64,000 bases of DNA from Azolla caroliniana (lineage: Eukaryota > Polypodiophyta). Below the pieces are notes generated by a model. It was not told where the DNA came from. It saw only the letters and a list, made by a program, of their open reading frames with translations, and did no database searches. Positions 20,816 through 32,527 of this stretch are shown here, one piece after another (within the stretch, counting starts at the first letter, position 1; each line of letters starts with the position of its first letter). Both the position numbers and the translations under genes were made by a program. The DNA is taken from positions 9,362,001 to 9,426,000 of the forward strand of contig JBHGNT010000015.1 in the NCBI GenBank assembly GCA_043228905.1, in the 5' to 3' direction.

Positions 20816-21190
20816 TTAGCTCCCTTGTTGTCGCGGAGTTGGCGCCTCTTCCGTTGCCCTTTCCTCCGCTTGGCATTTCAATTGATTCGGCATCTCCGAA
20901 TCAAACATTTGAACCGAATCGGTTGTCTTCGATTTGTTTCTACTCTTGCCCGAATCGGCTGACTCCAATTTGTTTCCTGTCTTTAGGCCCTTAACCACAT
21001 CAGACCATTTCTTGGTCTTGGCCTTCTTGTCCCTCTTGGCTTCATTGCCTCCTTGTTCAGCTGACTCCAGCTCTTTCCTTCGATTGCGGCCCTTGTTTCC
21101 GCCTTCGGCTTCTTCAACTAACCAAAAATCGAATTCTTCATCCAACTCGGCTTCGTGGTCACTTCCGCTCCTTTCCTACTCCCTTGCCTG
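20816..21190 (-). other. C5 post-pol charged open frame
   Basis: A 109-codon frame, which can be followed upstream to about 21190. It contains DEEFDFWLVEEAEGGNKGRN, KAKTKKWSDVVKGLKTGNK and KTTDSVQMFDSEMPNQLK. It lies between RNase H and the polypurine tract, as in C2 and C3, and aligns with C3 along its length. Charged and low in hydrophobic residues. Function unknown. Confidence 0.6.
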
Positions 21191-22620
21191 ATCTTTTCTC
21201 CCCCTCAAGTTCGGTACGTTGAGGTGCCGCCATCCAAGCGCACCCGAGAATTGCTGCAACTTGTCGAGACCAAGAGGCTTGGTGAAGATGTCGGCAATCT
21301 GTTGATCAGTTGGAATATATGCTAGTTTGACTTCACTGGAGAGGACATGTGCGCAAACAAAATGGTAGTGCATCTCAATATGCTTGGTCCCGGCATGGAA
21401 GACGGGGTTCTTCGCAAGTTGGATGTTGTTGAGGTTGTCGCAGTAGATCGTCGTCGGAGCGGACACCTCCACCTACAAATCCTTGAGTAGCCTCTTGAGC
21501 CAAATGGCTTCGCATGTTGTGACAACCACTCCTCGATACTCAGCCTTCGCGCTCCACAGTGCAACTGTCAACTACTCCAGGCGATCGCGGCGCTCCCAAG
21601 TGAGAAAGCAAACCCATATGTGGATCTACGATCATCGGCGTTTCAGACCCAATCGGAATCCGAGTAGCTGACAAGAAGTGCGGCAATACCGGTCCGATAT
21701 AGCAGTGCCCTATCCTTAGTGTTGCGGACATAGCGCAATATCCTTTGTGCACACTGAAGGTGTTCCGTTGTGGGCTATGACATAAATTGACTGATCAGGA
21801 TGACTGGGTAATTGAGATCCCGCCGAGTGATCGTCAAATAAATTAGGTTGCCGACAATATGTTGGAACTGTGTCGGGTCGCACGCCTTTCCCGAATCTCG
21901 ACGAAGCTTGACGTTTCTATCTAGAGGATTTGAGATGGACTTACAGTCTGCTATCCCAAACTTGAAGAGCATACTCAACACGTAATGTTGTTGGCTGATC
22001 AATATGCCTTTGGGGGTGCGGATCACTTCGACGCAGGGGCTACGTGATCTTGACATTCCACGCGTGCGGGGCTTGTTTTAGTCTGTCGAGGGACTTTTTC
22101 CGTCCGCATACCATCGAGGTGTTCTTTCTGAACTGAAATACGGGGGGTTGTACCATGTACACCTGTTCCTCAAGTTCCCCTTGCAGGAACACATTCTTTA
22201 CATCCATCTGATGTAAATGTCAGCCCTTTACCACGGCTACCGCAAGCAGGACAATGGATGGTTGTCATCTTCGCGACCGGCGCAAAGGTCTTATCATAAT
22301 CGATGTCGTGTCGTTGTGTGTATCCCTTCGCCACTAACTGGGCCTCACAACGGTTGAAAGAGCCATCAATGTTATTCTTGACCTTGTACACCCACTTGCA
22401 TCCAATCGTCTTTACACCCTTCAATGCATCAACCAAGTCCCAGGTTTCATTTTCCGTTAATGTGTGCATCTCTTCCTCCATTGTGGCATGCCAATTTGCG
22501 TCCTTCACCATTTCTGTGTAGCTCTCCAGATCACACACTTCTGCCACACGTGTCATGTCCGCATAATGATGTGCCATGTACTCGTTGTAGCCGAACCGCA
22601 TCACGGGGTTCTTGTGGCGG
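21191..22620 (-). pseudogene. C5 reverse transcriptase (YVDD deleted) and RNase H
   Basis: RT starts with FGYNEYMAHHYADMTRVAEV and AQLVAKGYTQRHDIDYDKTF (22170-22604). After LKQAPHAWNVKI near 22060 the sequence jumps to EVIRTPKGILISQQHYVLSM, so roughly 200 bp with the YVDD active site are deleted. RNase H follows with several stops, and its end is intact (IYCDNLNNIQLAKNPVF, KHIEMHYHFVCAHVL, DIFTKPLGLDKL; 21176-21472). Confidence 0.85.
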
Positions 22621-22743
22621 GTAGATTGGCCTAATTGCTCATTAACCGATTTTGAGGCCCTCTTGGCCGACGCGGACTTCGTTTCCTAAGTTCCGCCTTC
22701 GTTACTCTCAGAGTCAGATACGCTTTGATCCGACTCGTCTTTA

Positions 22744-23704
22744 TCAATGTCGTACTCCAACATTGTCTTCTTTCCCTTCTCTTTGCGTGTAAACCACCGT
22801 CTCCTCGGCTTCCCGCGGGGAATGCATGGCCGAGTCTCCACTACTTGTTAGCTTTGTGTTTGACTGGTCATGCCGACTAAGTCGCTCATTTAGCCCACTT
22901 AGCCTGAATGAGATCGAACTTTCGTCAAGAGCTCCGATGTCTCCTTCGTCCCGAGGCATTTCAGCCTCGTTGACCTCTTCGTAAGAGATCGAAATGGAGT
23001 CGTCAGGGGTTGGAGGTGAAGGCAAGTACCACGGCATGGACTCGTCGAACACAACATCATGACTTTTGCGAGATTGTTTGGTTCGAGGGTTATAACACTT
23101 ATAACCCTTTTGTTCGTCCGAGAGGCCAACCAAGATACACTTCTCGACTCTGGTGTCTAGCTTCCTCAGTTTCTCCTTTGGCACATGCACATACGTGATG
23201 TTATTGAAGACCCTCAAGTGTGCCAAGTTCGGCTTCTTCTTGAAGTACAACTCATGTGGCGACACTCCTCCATTGGTAGATGCCCGATTCTGGAGGTAGA
23301 TGGCTATTCTTATCGCTTTGGCCCAATAGATCTTCGACAGATGCTTCTTTTCAAGCATTGTCCTTGCCGCCTCATCTACTGTCTGATTCTTCCTCTTGGC
23401 CACGCCGTTCTACTGGGGCGTGTAACTACACGAGAATTCGCGTCCAATTACTTCCTTTTTGTAGATAACTCGAGAACTGGTCGTGGAAGTACTCCTTCCC
23501 GCTATTGGACCTTAGGCACTTGATCTTTCGCCCAGTTTCCCTTTCCGCAAGGTTCGTCACCTTCAGGAAACACGCAAAGATTTCGCTCTTTTTTGTGATC
23601 AAGCACGCCCAAGTGTGCCGAGTGAAGTCATCGATGAGGGTTACAAAGTAACGGCTTACTCCGATGCTCATGTTCTCTGCCGGTCCGCATACATCCGAAT
23701 AGAG
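22744..23704 (-). pseudogene. C5 integrase
   Basis: Begins at the junction with YSDVCGPAE (first Asp), then KIKCLRSNSGKEYFHDQFSS (second-Asp block, D to N). After a frame break near 23400 comes MAKRKNQTVDEAARTMLEKK, HLRVFNNITYVHVPKEKLRK and KCILVGLSDEQKGYKCYNP, and an acidic linker to 22744. Related to the C2 integrase. Confidence 0.83.
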
Positions 23705-25667
23705 GAAGTAGACTTCCATGTAATGAATATTTGTACCACTGATGTAATACTGGGTTATCCCTGGTTTTATAATAAAAACTCTTCTTTGTCTATTGATTGG
23801 GTTCACCATTACATTTCCTTTGTACTGAACGATTGTACTCATTTTATTCAATGTGTAAATAAACAATCTCTTTCGATTGTTTCCTCTCGATCAAAATCCG
23901 AGTTGTCTTGTTCTTCTTTATTTTATTATGTACTTGATCCGAACATTCACGTTTATAATATCGATAATGTCTCGGGTCAATGATCATATTTTGAACAACA
24001 ACAACTCGATGAAATCCTAAATGATTTTTGTGATGTTTTTTCGGGTGAACTACCACATGGGTTACCTCCTAAACGTAATATAGACCATCGCATAGATATT
24101 GTACTTGGTGTTGCACCAATAAGTATACCTCCTTATCCCTTAAGTTGATCCGAAGAGGATGAGGTATCTAAGCAACTCAAGGACTATTTATGAATAACTT
24201 ATATACATTATAGTAAATCTCTATGGAGTGCACCTGTTCTCTTGGTAAAAAAGAAAGAGGGCACATGTTGTATGTGTATTAATTACCGACACTTGAATAA
24301 AGTGACGATCAAGAATTCATATACATTGCCTCGGGTTGACGATCTAATTGACCGTCTCCAGGGAACTGAGTATTTTACGAAACTTGATCTCAGTACGGGC
24401 TACCATCATGAAGATGTTCCTAAAACGGCATTTCATATGCTCTATGGGCATCATGAATTTTTTGTTAAGCCTTTCGGTTTGACCAGCACGCTCCGGCCAC
24501 ATTTCAACAAGAACTGAATGACATTTTCTGAGATCAACTTGGAAAATTTGTCATTATTTTCTTGGATGATATTCTAGTTTATAGCCATACATTAGAAGAA
24601 CGTGCTAAACATGTCTACTTTGTTTTACAAACATTACATGACAAATAGTTTTACGTATAGATCTCAAAATGCAAGTTCTTGAAGAAATCAATTATTTATC
24701 TTGGACATCACATAACCGAACGAGAAGTTGAAATTGATTGTTGTCGCATTGAGAAAATCAAACTTTGGCCCACTCTTCGGAATATTCGAGAAGTTCGATC
24801 ATTCCTTGGTTTTGTCGGGTTTTTGCGAAAATCTCTTCGTAATTACTCCCAATTGATGATGTCGTTTATTGATCTTCTCAAAGGACAAATGCGTAAGTCT
24901 ACAAAACCTATTGTGTGGAATGCTACACTAGACCTCTCCTTTAAGGAACTCAAGGACCTGGTGTGCAAGGCTCCTTCGCTTCTTTTACTAAATCCTTCAA
25001 AACCTTTTCAGGTTGAAACTGATGCAAGTGATTACGCTATAGGTGTCATCCTATATCAAGACAGTAAACCAATAGCATTCAAGACTAAGAAACTTGATTC
25101 TGCTCAGTGTCAATATACCATGGAAGAAAAGTAATTATTTGTAATTATTCATGCGCTCAAGACATGGTGCCATTATCTTTATTGAAATCTTTTTGTAGTA
25201 ACTACGGACCACGAGTCCTTATAATATTTTTATGACCAACAAGACCTTAAAGGTCGTAAGGTAGGATGGGCAGATCTCATCTAGGACTTTGATTTTTCCA
25301 TATGATATCGTAAAGGTTCCATGAACACTGTCACCAATGCACTAAGTCGCATCTGTGATGTTAACATGCTTAATTTCACTGAAATAACATCATATCTTTA
25401 TGATCACCTACGAGGAAAGTATCCTGATGACAGTTATTTTGCGAAATATTGGGCAAGAGTTGAGTCTAGAACAAACACCACCACATCCTCGAAGGAATAC
25501 TTCCACATTGCTAACGGTTTGCTCTACCGTAATGGGAAGATTTGTGTTCCAAATTTGCCTGAGGTCGAAAAAAGAATTCTTTTTTAATGTCAGGATGCAC
25601 CCTCAACAGGGCACCCTGGAATACATCGTACACTCGTTCTCATCTCCACTCAATTCTATTCGCCTAG
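23705..25667 (+). pseudogene. G2 pol, right part: protease end, RT, RNase H, integrase start
   Basis: Resumes inside the protease with VDFHVMNICTTDVILGYPWF, then the RT leader [34 protein letters not shown] and [16 protein letters not shown]. The YxDD region is in IIFLDDILVYS (near 24553-24590) in another frame. RNase H carries FQVETDASDYAIGV. An integrase zinc region begins near 25590 (HPQQGTLEYIVHS). Many stops and frameshifts: an old copy. The text changes to copia at about 25668. Confidence 0.8.
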
Positions 25668-26440
25668 ATCGTCGTCAGATCGGACACCTCCATCTACAGA
25701 TCCTTCAATAGCCTCTTGAGCCATATGGCTTCGCATGTCACGACAATCGCTACTCGATATTTGGCCTTGGTGCTCGACAGTGCTACTGTTGGCTGCTTTT
25801 TATTGTTCTAGGTGATTGTGGCACTTCTAAGTGAAAACGCATTTCTGGCCCTATCGGCATCCATGTAGCCGACTAATTGTTCGGAAACACCGGTCCTATA
25901 TAGCAAGCCCTGTCCTTAGTGTTGCTAACATACCAGAGTATTCGTTGCACGCACCGAAGATGCTCTATGGTCGGCTACGACATGAACTAACTGATCAAAA
26001 CGACCGAATAGTTGAGGTCATGTCGGGTGATGGTCTAGTATATAAGGCTTCTAACTATCTGTCGGAACCGTTTTGGATTGCATCAAAGAGGAGTTGGGAC
26101 GAATTTGCACTCCGTCATCTTGAACTTGAAGAGCATACTCAACACATAATGCCAGTAGCTGATCAATATGCCTTCGCGGGTGCGGATCACTTCAATCCCG
26201 AGAAAGTAATGAAGTTCCCTAGGTCCTTCATGTCGAACGATGCCACTAGCTAGGACTTGACGCGGCCGATGTCCTCTTGGTCGGCATCGGCGATGACAAA
26301 ATCGTCAACGCAAAGTAAAATACTAACCGACCCATTTCGACCTTTCCGGATGAAGAGTGAAGAGTCCGACTTTGATGTGGCAAACCCCATCCGAGGTTGC
26401 ATGATCTTTGCGTTCGAGGGTATTCTTAGCAATAGGAGGG
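25668..26440 (-). pseudogene. Copia fragment C6 (RT end and RNase H start)
   Basis: Minus-strand match to C5. From the right it reads SKSDSSLFIRKGRNG, then LLCVDDFVIADADQEDIGRV (YVDD changed to CVDD; 26250-26432), then the EVIRTREGILIS block and the RNase H linker with many stops, ending at the same CRWRCP-type region that C5 has near 21450. It is a doubly truncated fragment between G2 and G3, with no LTR. Confidence 0.8.
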
Positions 26441-26673
26441 AGGATAGATTATCTACAAGAAGAAGGGAGAAAGAATAAGAGGGTTATAAGAAGCTTAGTA
26501 GAAGAAAGGGTGAAGAAGAAAAGACTTTTTTGTCTAATATTATATTTAAGTAGTTATTTGGTTTTTGTTACTCTTAGAGTATAAGAGTATTGTATTCTTT
26601 TCTTATTAATATATTGAAGCATTCTTTTTTCCTCCTCCTCTCTTCTCTATCATTTTTCTCTATCTCTTCATCA
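26441..26673 (+). repeat. G3 5' LTR, partial
   Basis: An AT- and pyrimidine-rich stretch ending CTCTTCATCA three bases before the primer site. The left part is cut at the C6 junction. It has no second copy in the window, so the assignment rests on position. Confidence 0.5.
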
Positions 26674-26676
26674 TTT

Positions 26677-26688
26677 TGGCGCTCTAGG
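26677..26688 (+). other. G3 primer binding site
   Basis: TGGCGCTCTAGG, the TGGCGC start common in Tat and Athila elements (Asp-type primers share this start). The downstream match is not perfect. Confidence 0.55.
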
Positions 26689-27939
26689 GAGAGCCAATCC
26701 TTTCCGTATAAAGGGAGGAACGGTTATCCACTCATTGATGGTTGGATCTACCGATTCATTATCAAACTGATGGCAAGATATGGAGTTCGCGATGCGATAG
26801 ATCTACCAAGAGAACTTTTCCAATTCCGTATGGTTTCATCAGTGTGCTACCTCGAGTATGAGAAGACATTTTTGGATATATGGTCCACTTGGATTCGACT
26901 TGTTGGAGGCGTTGAAGATGTATACTTCAAGATGCAAAGATTCAAAGCGGGGCTGGATGAATATTTTCAATATGAAGTGCATATGAAGTACCCAAGGTCT
27001 TTCCATGATTTTCTTCGAGTATGTCAAAGTTATGATCAACAATTGAAGAAGCTATTATTCGGTGAAGCATATGGAGTATCGACGTCATATACCATAAATC
27101 CAAGCTATAATAATTGTGGATCGGTCATGAGCCAACAACCAACATACTTGCAATGTCCGATTCAACAAGTTCCCTCACATCATTATTCTAATTTTTGGAG
27201 TTATAATGATGTCTATGAAGGTGATTCCAGAGACAAAGAAGAAGAGGTGATGAATATGGAATTCCCCCATATAGTTCATAAGGACAACCATGATATAAAG
27301 AATGATGATGTGAAAGACGAATCCAAGGAGATTGTTATGAGAAGTGATGCCATGGATGGTGATGCCAATGTACATCATGTTGAGGAAATTATTGATACAA
27401 CAAGCGATATGGTGGTTGATGATGAATATGTGCAAGATGAAATGGAAGATATTATAGAAAAAGTTGTTGATGGTGAAGTACCACAAGGGATTTGCAAGAT
27501 GAAGAAGGTAACCTGGAAGTGATAGCTGGACATTGGCTTTTGGAGATCAATGCGTGTAAGGAAGCATTGGTAAGTGTTTCCTAATCAATCATCGATATTG
27601 CATGGTGGGCAAGTGTTTCCTAATGTTTTTATGACATTTCCAACAACATGTCAATCTAATACCTTTGTAATGCAAGAATCTATTCCATCTAAATTAGAGG
27701 GGGATTTCTCGGAGCAATTAAATTGGCGTTTGGATGAAGTTACTCGACAAATCCAACAAATGCAAGCGAATTTTAATGTAAATCAAACTCGAGATGCTCC
27801 AAGGGAAAGAAGAGTGGTTGTGTGCTACACATGTGGTGTCGAGGGGCACATATCAACACGCTGCCCTTCACGACGACAAGGTGGTTGGGGTCAAGGCATG
27901 CACGAACTACAAGGCAATCAAAACAATAATATTAACTAG
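26689..27939 (+). pseudogene. G3 gag
   Basis: The capsid-type domain runs from about 26730 to 27060 (DLPRELFQFRMVSSVCYLEY, FKAGLDEYFQYEV), followed by a Met/Asp-rich stretch to a TGA at 27520. In the same frame after the stop, 27574-27939 carries a CX2CX4HX4C knuckle (CYTCGVEGHISTRC, about 27822-27863) and ends with a TAG. The N-terminus is uncertain: the frame is open from the LTR, so the start could be at 26770 or upstream. Confidence 0.75.
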
Positions 27940-27951
27940 CTCAACACACAA

Positions 27952-30381
27952 GTGACGGGAGGGGAAAACATCTCAACTCAAATTCTAACAATTCCCCCTA
28001 ATGTAAATCTTCTTGACTTTATGTATGATACAGATGAAGAATGTGATGTTGCACCCATAAAGAGAATTAGGGAATCACAAAAGAATATAACAGCGGAAGG
28101 AGAGACTAGTAACTCTCAACAAAAGAAGAAGACTAAGGAGACTAACTTGGAGGATGAACCGAGAAAGAAACATTTGCGAAGAAAGATAAAAATTGATGAT
28201 ATGTCGATGGGGAAAGGTGTGGAACCATTCGATCTCAAGCAAGAGTTAATCTCTAGTGGACCACGCATCACTTGGCCACAACTTCTCCAACTTTCTCCAT
28301 CACTACGCAAGGAGTGGGGACGCCTATCGAGCATACGAAAGAGCGTAAAGACGTTACATTATGCTGGAGTTGTGCAAGTAAAAGATCGAAAGGATATTCG
28401 ACCAACTATCCCGGTAACCATCAAAGGTTTTTTAATTAAGGATGCCTTGGTAGATAGTGGTGCTAGAATAAGCCTTATATCTGAGGTTTTAGTAACTAAG
28501 ATTGGAATTCCCATTTGTAAGAAGTCCTCGGCAAAAGTAGTTGTAGTTGATGGGGGTTTGGTTCCTTATTTGGGAATTATAGAGGATGTAGTGATCGAAT
28601 GTTTTGGTATATCTATTTCCATGGATTTTCATGTCATACCTCTTAAAGGGCCATCTTATTCCTTAGTATTAGGAAGTCCTTGGATGCAAGAGTTAAAAGT
28701 GATCCAGGATTGGAGTAATGGCATCATGACCTTATCACCATCAGAGGGGTTCAAGATCTTTTACGACATGCATCTTCAAGGAGTAATTAAAGGTGAAAAG
28801 GAGAAAGAATCGTCTTCCTACAACATCGAGCGAGAAAGGGAAAGCTTATCGAGTGATGAATCCTCGTCGGATTGGGAGGAAAATGCGTCCTACGTGGTGT
28901 CTAAGGACGAAGAAGGAGGCATTGGAGAAGAAAGCAGCATTATTACCTTGGAGGAGAAAGAGAAGATGTTTTCCGAAGATATCCAAGGAGAAGAGCGTCA
29001 AAGGTTTATTTCTCTTCTTTATGAGTTTCCAAAATTATTCATAAATGACTATTCGCAGATAAGAGGAGTAGATGTCATCAAGCATCACATCAATTTAAAG
29101 GAAGGAAGTGTACCGGTTGCTAAAAAGCTTCGCCGGTTAGGTATGGTACAAAAGGAAGCTCTTTTAAAGGAAGTTAAAGCATTGTTAAGAGCAGGTTTTA
29201 TTTACCCAATGGAGGATGCTGAGTGGGTGTCACCAGTTGTGGTAGTTCCAAAAAAGAATGGGAAATGGCGGGTATGTGTTGACTTCAAACCCTTGAATGC
29301 TTCAACCAAATGAGATCATTTTCCACTTCCTTTCTAGGATGAGATTTTGGATGAGATTGTTGGGCACGAGCTATACACCATTTGCGATGGTTATTCTGGT
29401 TATTTTCAAATAAGAATCGCCAAAGAAGACCAAAGAAAAACCACATTTATTACTCCTTGGGGTTGTTTTGCATATAGGTGTATGCCTTTTGGATTAACTA
29501 ATGTTGTTTTTACCTTTAATCGTTTGGCTATTCATGTATTTCAACTCTTTTTTGGAAAGTTTGTAAGGGTTTTTGTAGATGATTTTGCTATATATAGCAA
29601 AAAGATTGATCATCTAGAGAAGGTGTGGGCAGCTTTCAAAAGACTCGATGAGTGCAAAGGACAACTCAACCCCGATAAGCGTCGCATTGGTGAAAAAGAA
29701 GTGGTGATGCTTGGTCATGTGGTATCTCTTCAAGGGATTAAGGTGGATTCATCAAAGGTTAAAGCACTAGAAGCTCTACCTTACCCGAAAGATATTAAGT
29801 CATTGGAAACATTTGTACAAAAGGTGCGTTATTTTGAAAGGTTTATCCATATGCTAGCCCAAGTACTTTATCCGTTTAGAGTCATCGTACGCACCAACGT
29901 CTTTGTGTGGAATCCTTTTCTCGTAGAAAAATTTGATACAATAAGAGATCTATTATCGAAAGCTCCTATCCTTAAGCCTCCTAATAGTAGCTCCACGTTC
30001 TTCCTTTCTCTTAGTGTTAGTTCTCATGCTATTGGTGTTATTCTTATGCAACAAGATCCTCATAATAAACTTATGCATTCTATTTACTTTATTAGTAGAG
30101 CCATAAGTGGTGTGGAAAAGACTTTCATGGATATAGAGAAGTGGATGTTAACACTAATTTATGCATGCAAAAAGTTTAGGAGTTTTCTAATTTCCCAACA
30201 TTTCATAATCATCACTAGTATGCCCTTATTACCGTATATTCTCCAACATGTTAGTGTGTCAGCTAGGATTATGAAATGGGCTCTCCAATTAGTTGAATAT
30301 GATTTTGAGGTTAAGCTTGAGTCTACCATGCGTGCGGAGTTGGCGGATCTTCTCACTTTTAGAGAAAACCTTCGTGAGTAG
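27952..30381 (+). pseudogene. G3 protease, RT and RNase H
   Basis: One frame with stops. Protease: DALVDSGARISLISEVLVTK with DSG active site (near 28441-28500) and YSLVLGSPWMQE. RT: SPVVVVPKKNGKWRVCVDF, then a TGA at 29311 and a TAG at 29335, then YTICDGYSGYFQIRI and RVFVDDFAIYSK (FVDD active site, near 29568-29600). RNase H: FFLSLSVSSHAIGVILMQQ, where the first catalytic Asp position is replaced (S-V-S instead of x-D-A), then the connection to 30379 (TAG). Two stops inside RT make it inactive. Confidence 0.85.
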
Positions 30382-30954
30382 GAATTGACAAAGATAAGAG
30401 ATGCGCTTCCTAAACTAGATATGGAGGATGCTTTCAGGTTATTCTTTGATGGAGTGTTTCGTAAGGAGACACATTCAGCGGTTGGAGGCCTCGTTATTAG
30501 AGACCCTAATGGAGAGATTGTGCACACAGAGGGTATTATTTTATCCAATGCCAATACCAACAATGAAGCAGAGTACGCCACTTTGTGCTATGGCCTTCGA
30601 ATTTGTAAGGCAAGGGATATTAGAAGATTGATCGTAAAAGGTGATTCTCTTTTGGTAATCAAACAAATTCAAGGAGTGTGGAAATGTCAAAGTGATGGTT
30701 TGCGTATGTTTTTTAAGGAGACACTAACTTTAATTAAGTGTTTCCATAAAGTTCAATTGAAACATGTAAGTCGTTTGGACAACAAAGAGGCTGATGCACT
30801 TGCTCAAGATCAACTAAAGAAATTAAAACTTGAGACAATATGCATTTTGGAAGAGTGTAAAGATGCGACATCTCTTGAGGAGGTATGTGAGTTTCTTGAC
30901 GGTGGTGATTTTCCTAAAGGTTTAAATTCTACACAAAGAAACGATTGGTGGTGA
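30382..30954 (+). pseudogene. G3 second (archaeal-type) RNase H
   Basis: An open frame of 189 codons after a TAG, still in the pol frame. It shows the RNase HI-type acidic set: FRLFFDGVFRKETHSAVGG (Asp), TNNEAEYATLCYGL (Glu), IVKGDSLLVIKQIQG (Asp) and LDNKEADALAQDQL (Asp). All four acidic residues are present. This domain is known from Tat/Ogre elements and is thought to have been captured from the host. It ends at a TGA at 30952, then the frame shifts for integrase. Confidence 0.85.
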
Positions 30955-31349
30955 GAGCATCCCAATATATAATGGTGGATAAGGACTTATATCATAAAGG
31001 CAAAGGTGGTGTTTTATGAAGAGTGCCTATTAAGGAGGAAATTGTGGAGATCTTACAAAAGATGCATGAGGAGGCTTGTGGAGGGCATTTTTCTCATGAT
31101 ATCATGTTGAGAAAAATTTTATTAACAGGTTTTACATGGCCTTCTATTCACAAAGATATACATGAATGGTGCAAGTCGTGTGATGCTTGTCAAAAGGCAA
31201 GAAGAAGACAACTTCAAGCAGGCCCTTTGCATCCTATTGTGGTTTTTGCTCCCTTTGAAAAATGGGGAATCGATGCAGTGGGTCCCCTTCCAAGAACTGA
31301 AAGCGGTAAAGAATTCATATTGGTAGCTACTGATTACATGACTAAGTGA
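30955..31349 (+). pseudogene. G3 integrase, N-terminal part
   Basis: Reads in a different frame from the RNase H. HHCC zinc-binding region: MHEEACGGHFSHDIML (His, His) and WCKSCDACQKARRR (CX2C). The core begins EKWGIDAVGPLPRTESGKEF with the first catalytic Asp and ends ATDYMTK at a TGA where the C7 copia sequence begins. Confidence 0.85.
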
Positions 31350-32527
31350 GTTGGCTCACACTCTATGGTGCCAGAATTGGCATCTAGTTTGAGGTTTCGG
31401 TCTAGAGGTGTTGCCACAAACTTGCAGTCAGTCATCCCGAACTTGTATAACAAGTTGAGAATGTAATACCGTTGGGAGATCATAATCTTGGCTGGAGTCC
31501 GAATTACCTCGATGCCAAGGAAGTAATGGAGCTCTTTCATGTTCGTCATCTCAAATTTGTTGGAAAGGAGGGATTTGACCTTGTTGATGTCGACTAGATG
31601 CTCACCTCCAATGACCAGATCATCCACGTATAGGATGATGACGATCGGACTTTCGGAATCGCTTCTTAGATAGAGATAATTGTCGGATTTTGACATTCGG
31701 AAGCCGATTCGATGAAGATATTGTGTTATCTTCAAGTGCCAAGCACGTGGTGCTTGTTTAAGGCCGTAGAGAGGCTTCTTGAGTCAGCAGATGGCTTTCG
31801 AATGAATGTTGGATTCAAGGCCGGGTGGTTGTATCATGTACACCTCCTCTTCTAATTCACCTTGAAGAAAGATGTTCTTGACGTCCATCTGGTGGAGGTG
31901 CCACCCTTTCGCCATTGCAAGTGAGATCACGGTTCGCACGGTTGTCATCTTTGCCACCGGGGAAAAGGTCTCTTCATAGTTGATACCATGTGTTTGTGCG
32001 TAGCCCTTTGCTATGAGTCAAGCTTTGTAGCAGTTGATGGAACCGTCGGCATTATACTTCACTTTGTATATCCATCTACAGCCGATTGCCTTCTTGTGCG
32101 GTGAGTGAGGGACGAGATCCCATGTCTCATTCTTCCTGAGAGCTTGTATCTCCTCGTTCATCGCTTCGACCCATCGCGGATCTTTAACAGCTTCGGCAAA
32201 GCTCTCCGGTTCTCGAATTGCCACCATCTTCATCATAAAGGCATAGTGGTATGCCATATAGTCGTTGTAGCCGAATCGGCTAACCGGATTCTTCTCTCGG
32301 GTGGAGTGACGGAGTTTCTCATTTGCCGATGTGAGTGCTTTCTCAACTCCGGGTGACCTCATAAGAGGCACATCAAAGCCATCGAACTCACTATCGAGTG
32401 AATGAGTCGATTCGTTGCCGTCGAAGTGATTGTCTTCATATTCCGACATTTTGGCCTTCCCTTTGTCCCTCTTTGGACTTGGCCGAGATGTGCTTTGGTT
32501 GCTCGGAGGCTCTTGTGGTCCGCTCAA
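31350..32527 (-). pseudogene. C7 reverse transcriptase
   Basis: The acidic linker with STRPSPKRDKGKAKM and RFGYNDYMAYHYAFMMKM leads to IYKVKYNADGSINCYKA, then a TAG. Then come the VAKGYAQTHGINYEETF and QMDVKNIFLQGELEEEV blocks and the active site ILYVDDLVIGGEHLVDIN (31334-31735). It ends at ANSGTIECEPT, where G3 integrase sequence begins on the other strand. Confidence 0.85.

Larger units (their letters stand above)
20245..23704 (-). mobile_element. Ty1/copia element C5, truncated
   Basis: From right to left: integrase, RT, RNase H, post-pol frame, polypurine tract, 3' LTR. Gag, protease and the 5' LTR are missing. The right end stops near 23704 at the first integrase block (YSDVCGPAE), and G2 protease starts at once, so truncation and insertion in G2 are linked. 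RT has lost its YVDD block by deletion. Confidence 0.87.
26441..31349 (+). mobile_element. Ty3/gypsy Tat-like element G3 (3' truncated)
   Basis: Order: partial 5' LTR, primer site, gag, protease, RT, RNase H, a second RNase H of archaeal type, then integrase. A second RNase H between the first and integrase is the mark of Tat/Ogre/Retand elements. Integrase stops at 31349 after the first Asp block, where C7 begins. A few stops and one frameshift break the pol frame. Confidence 0.87.

Noticed and set aside
20816-21190. Envelope-like gene in the post-pol region
   Set aside because: No signal peptide, no hydrophobic segment and no coiled coil were seen. The product is charged and looks soluble.
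20493-21191. Several plus-strand open frames of 75-110 codons
   Set aside because: They lie antisense to the C5 LTR and post-pol frame, and no conserved protein is seen.
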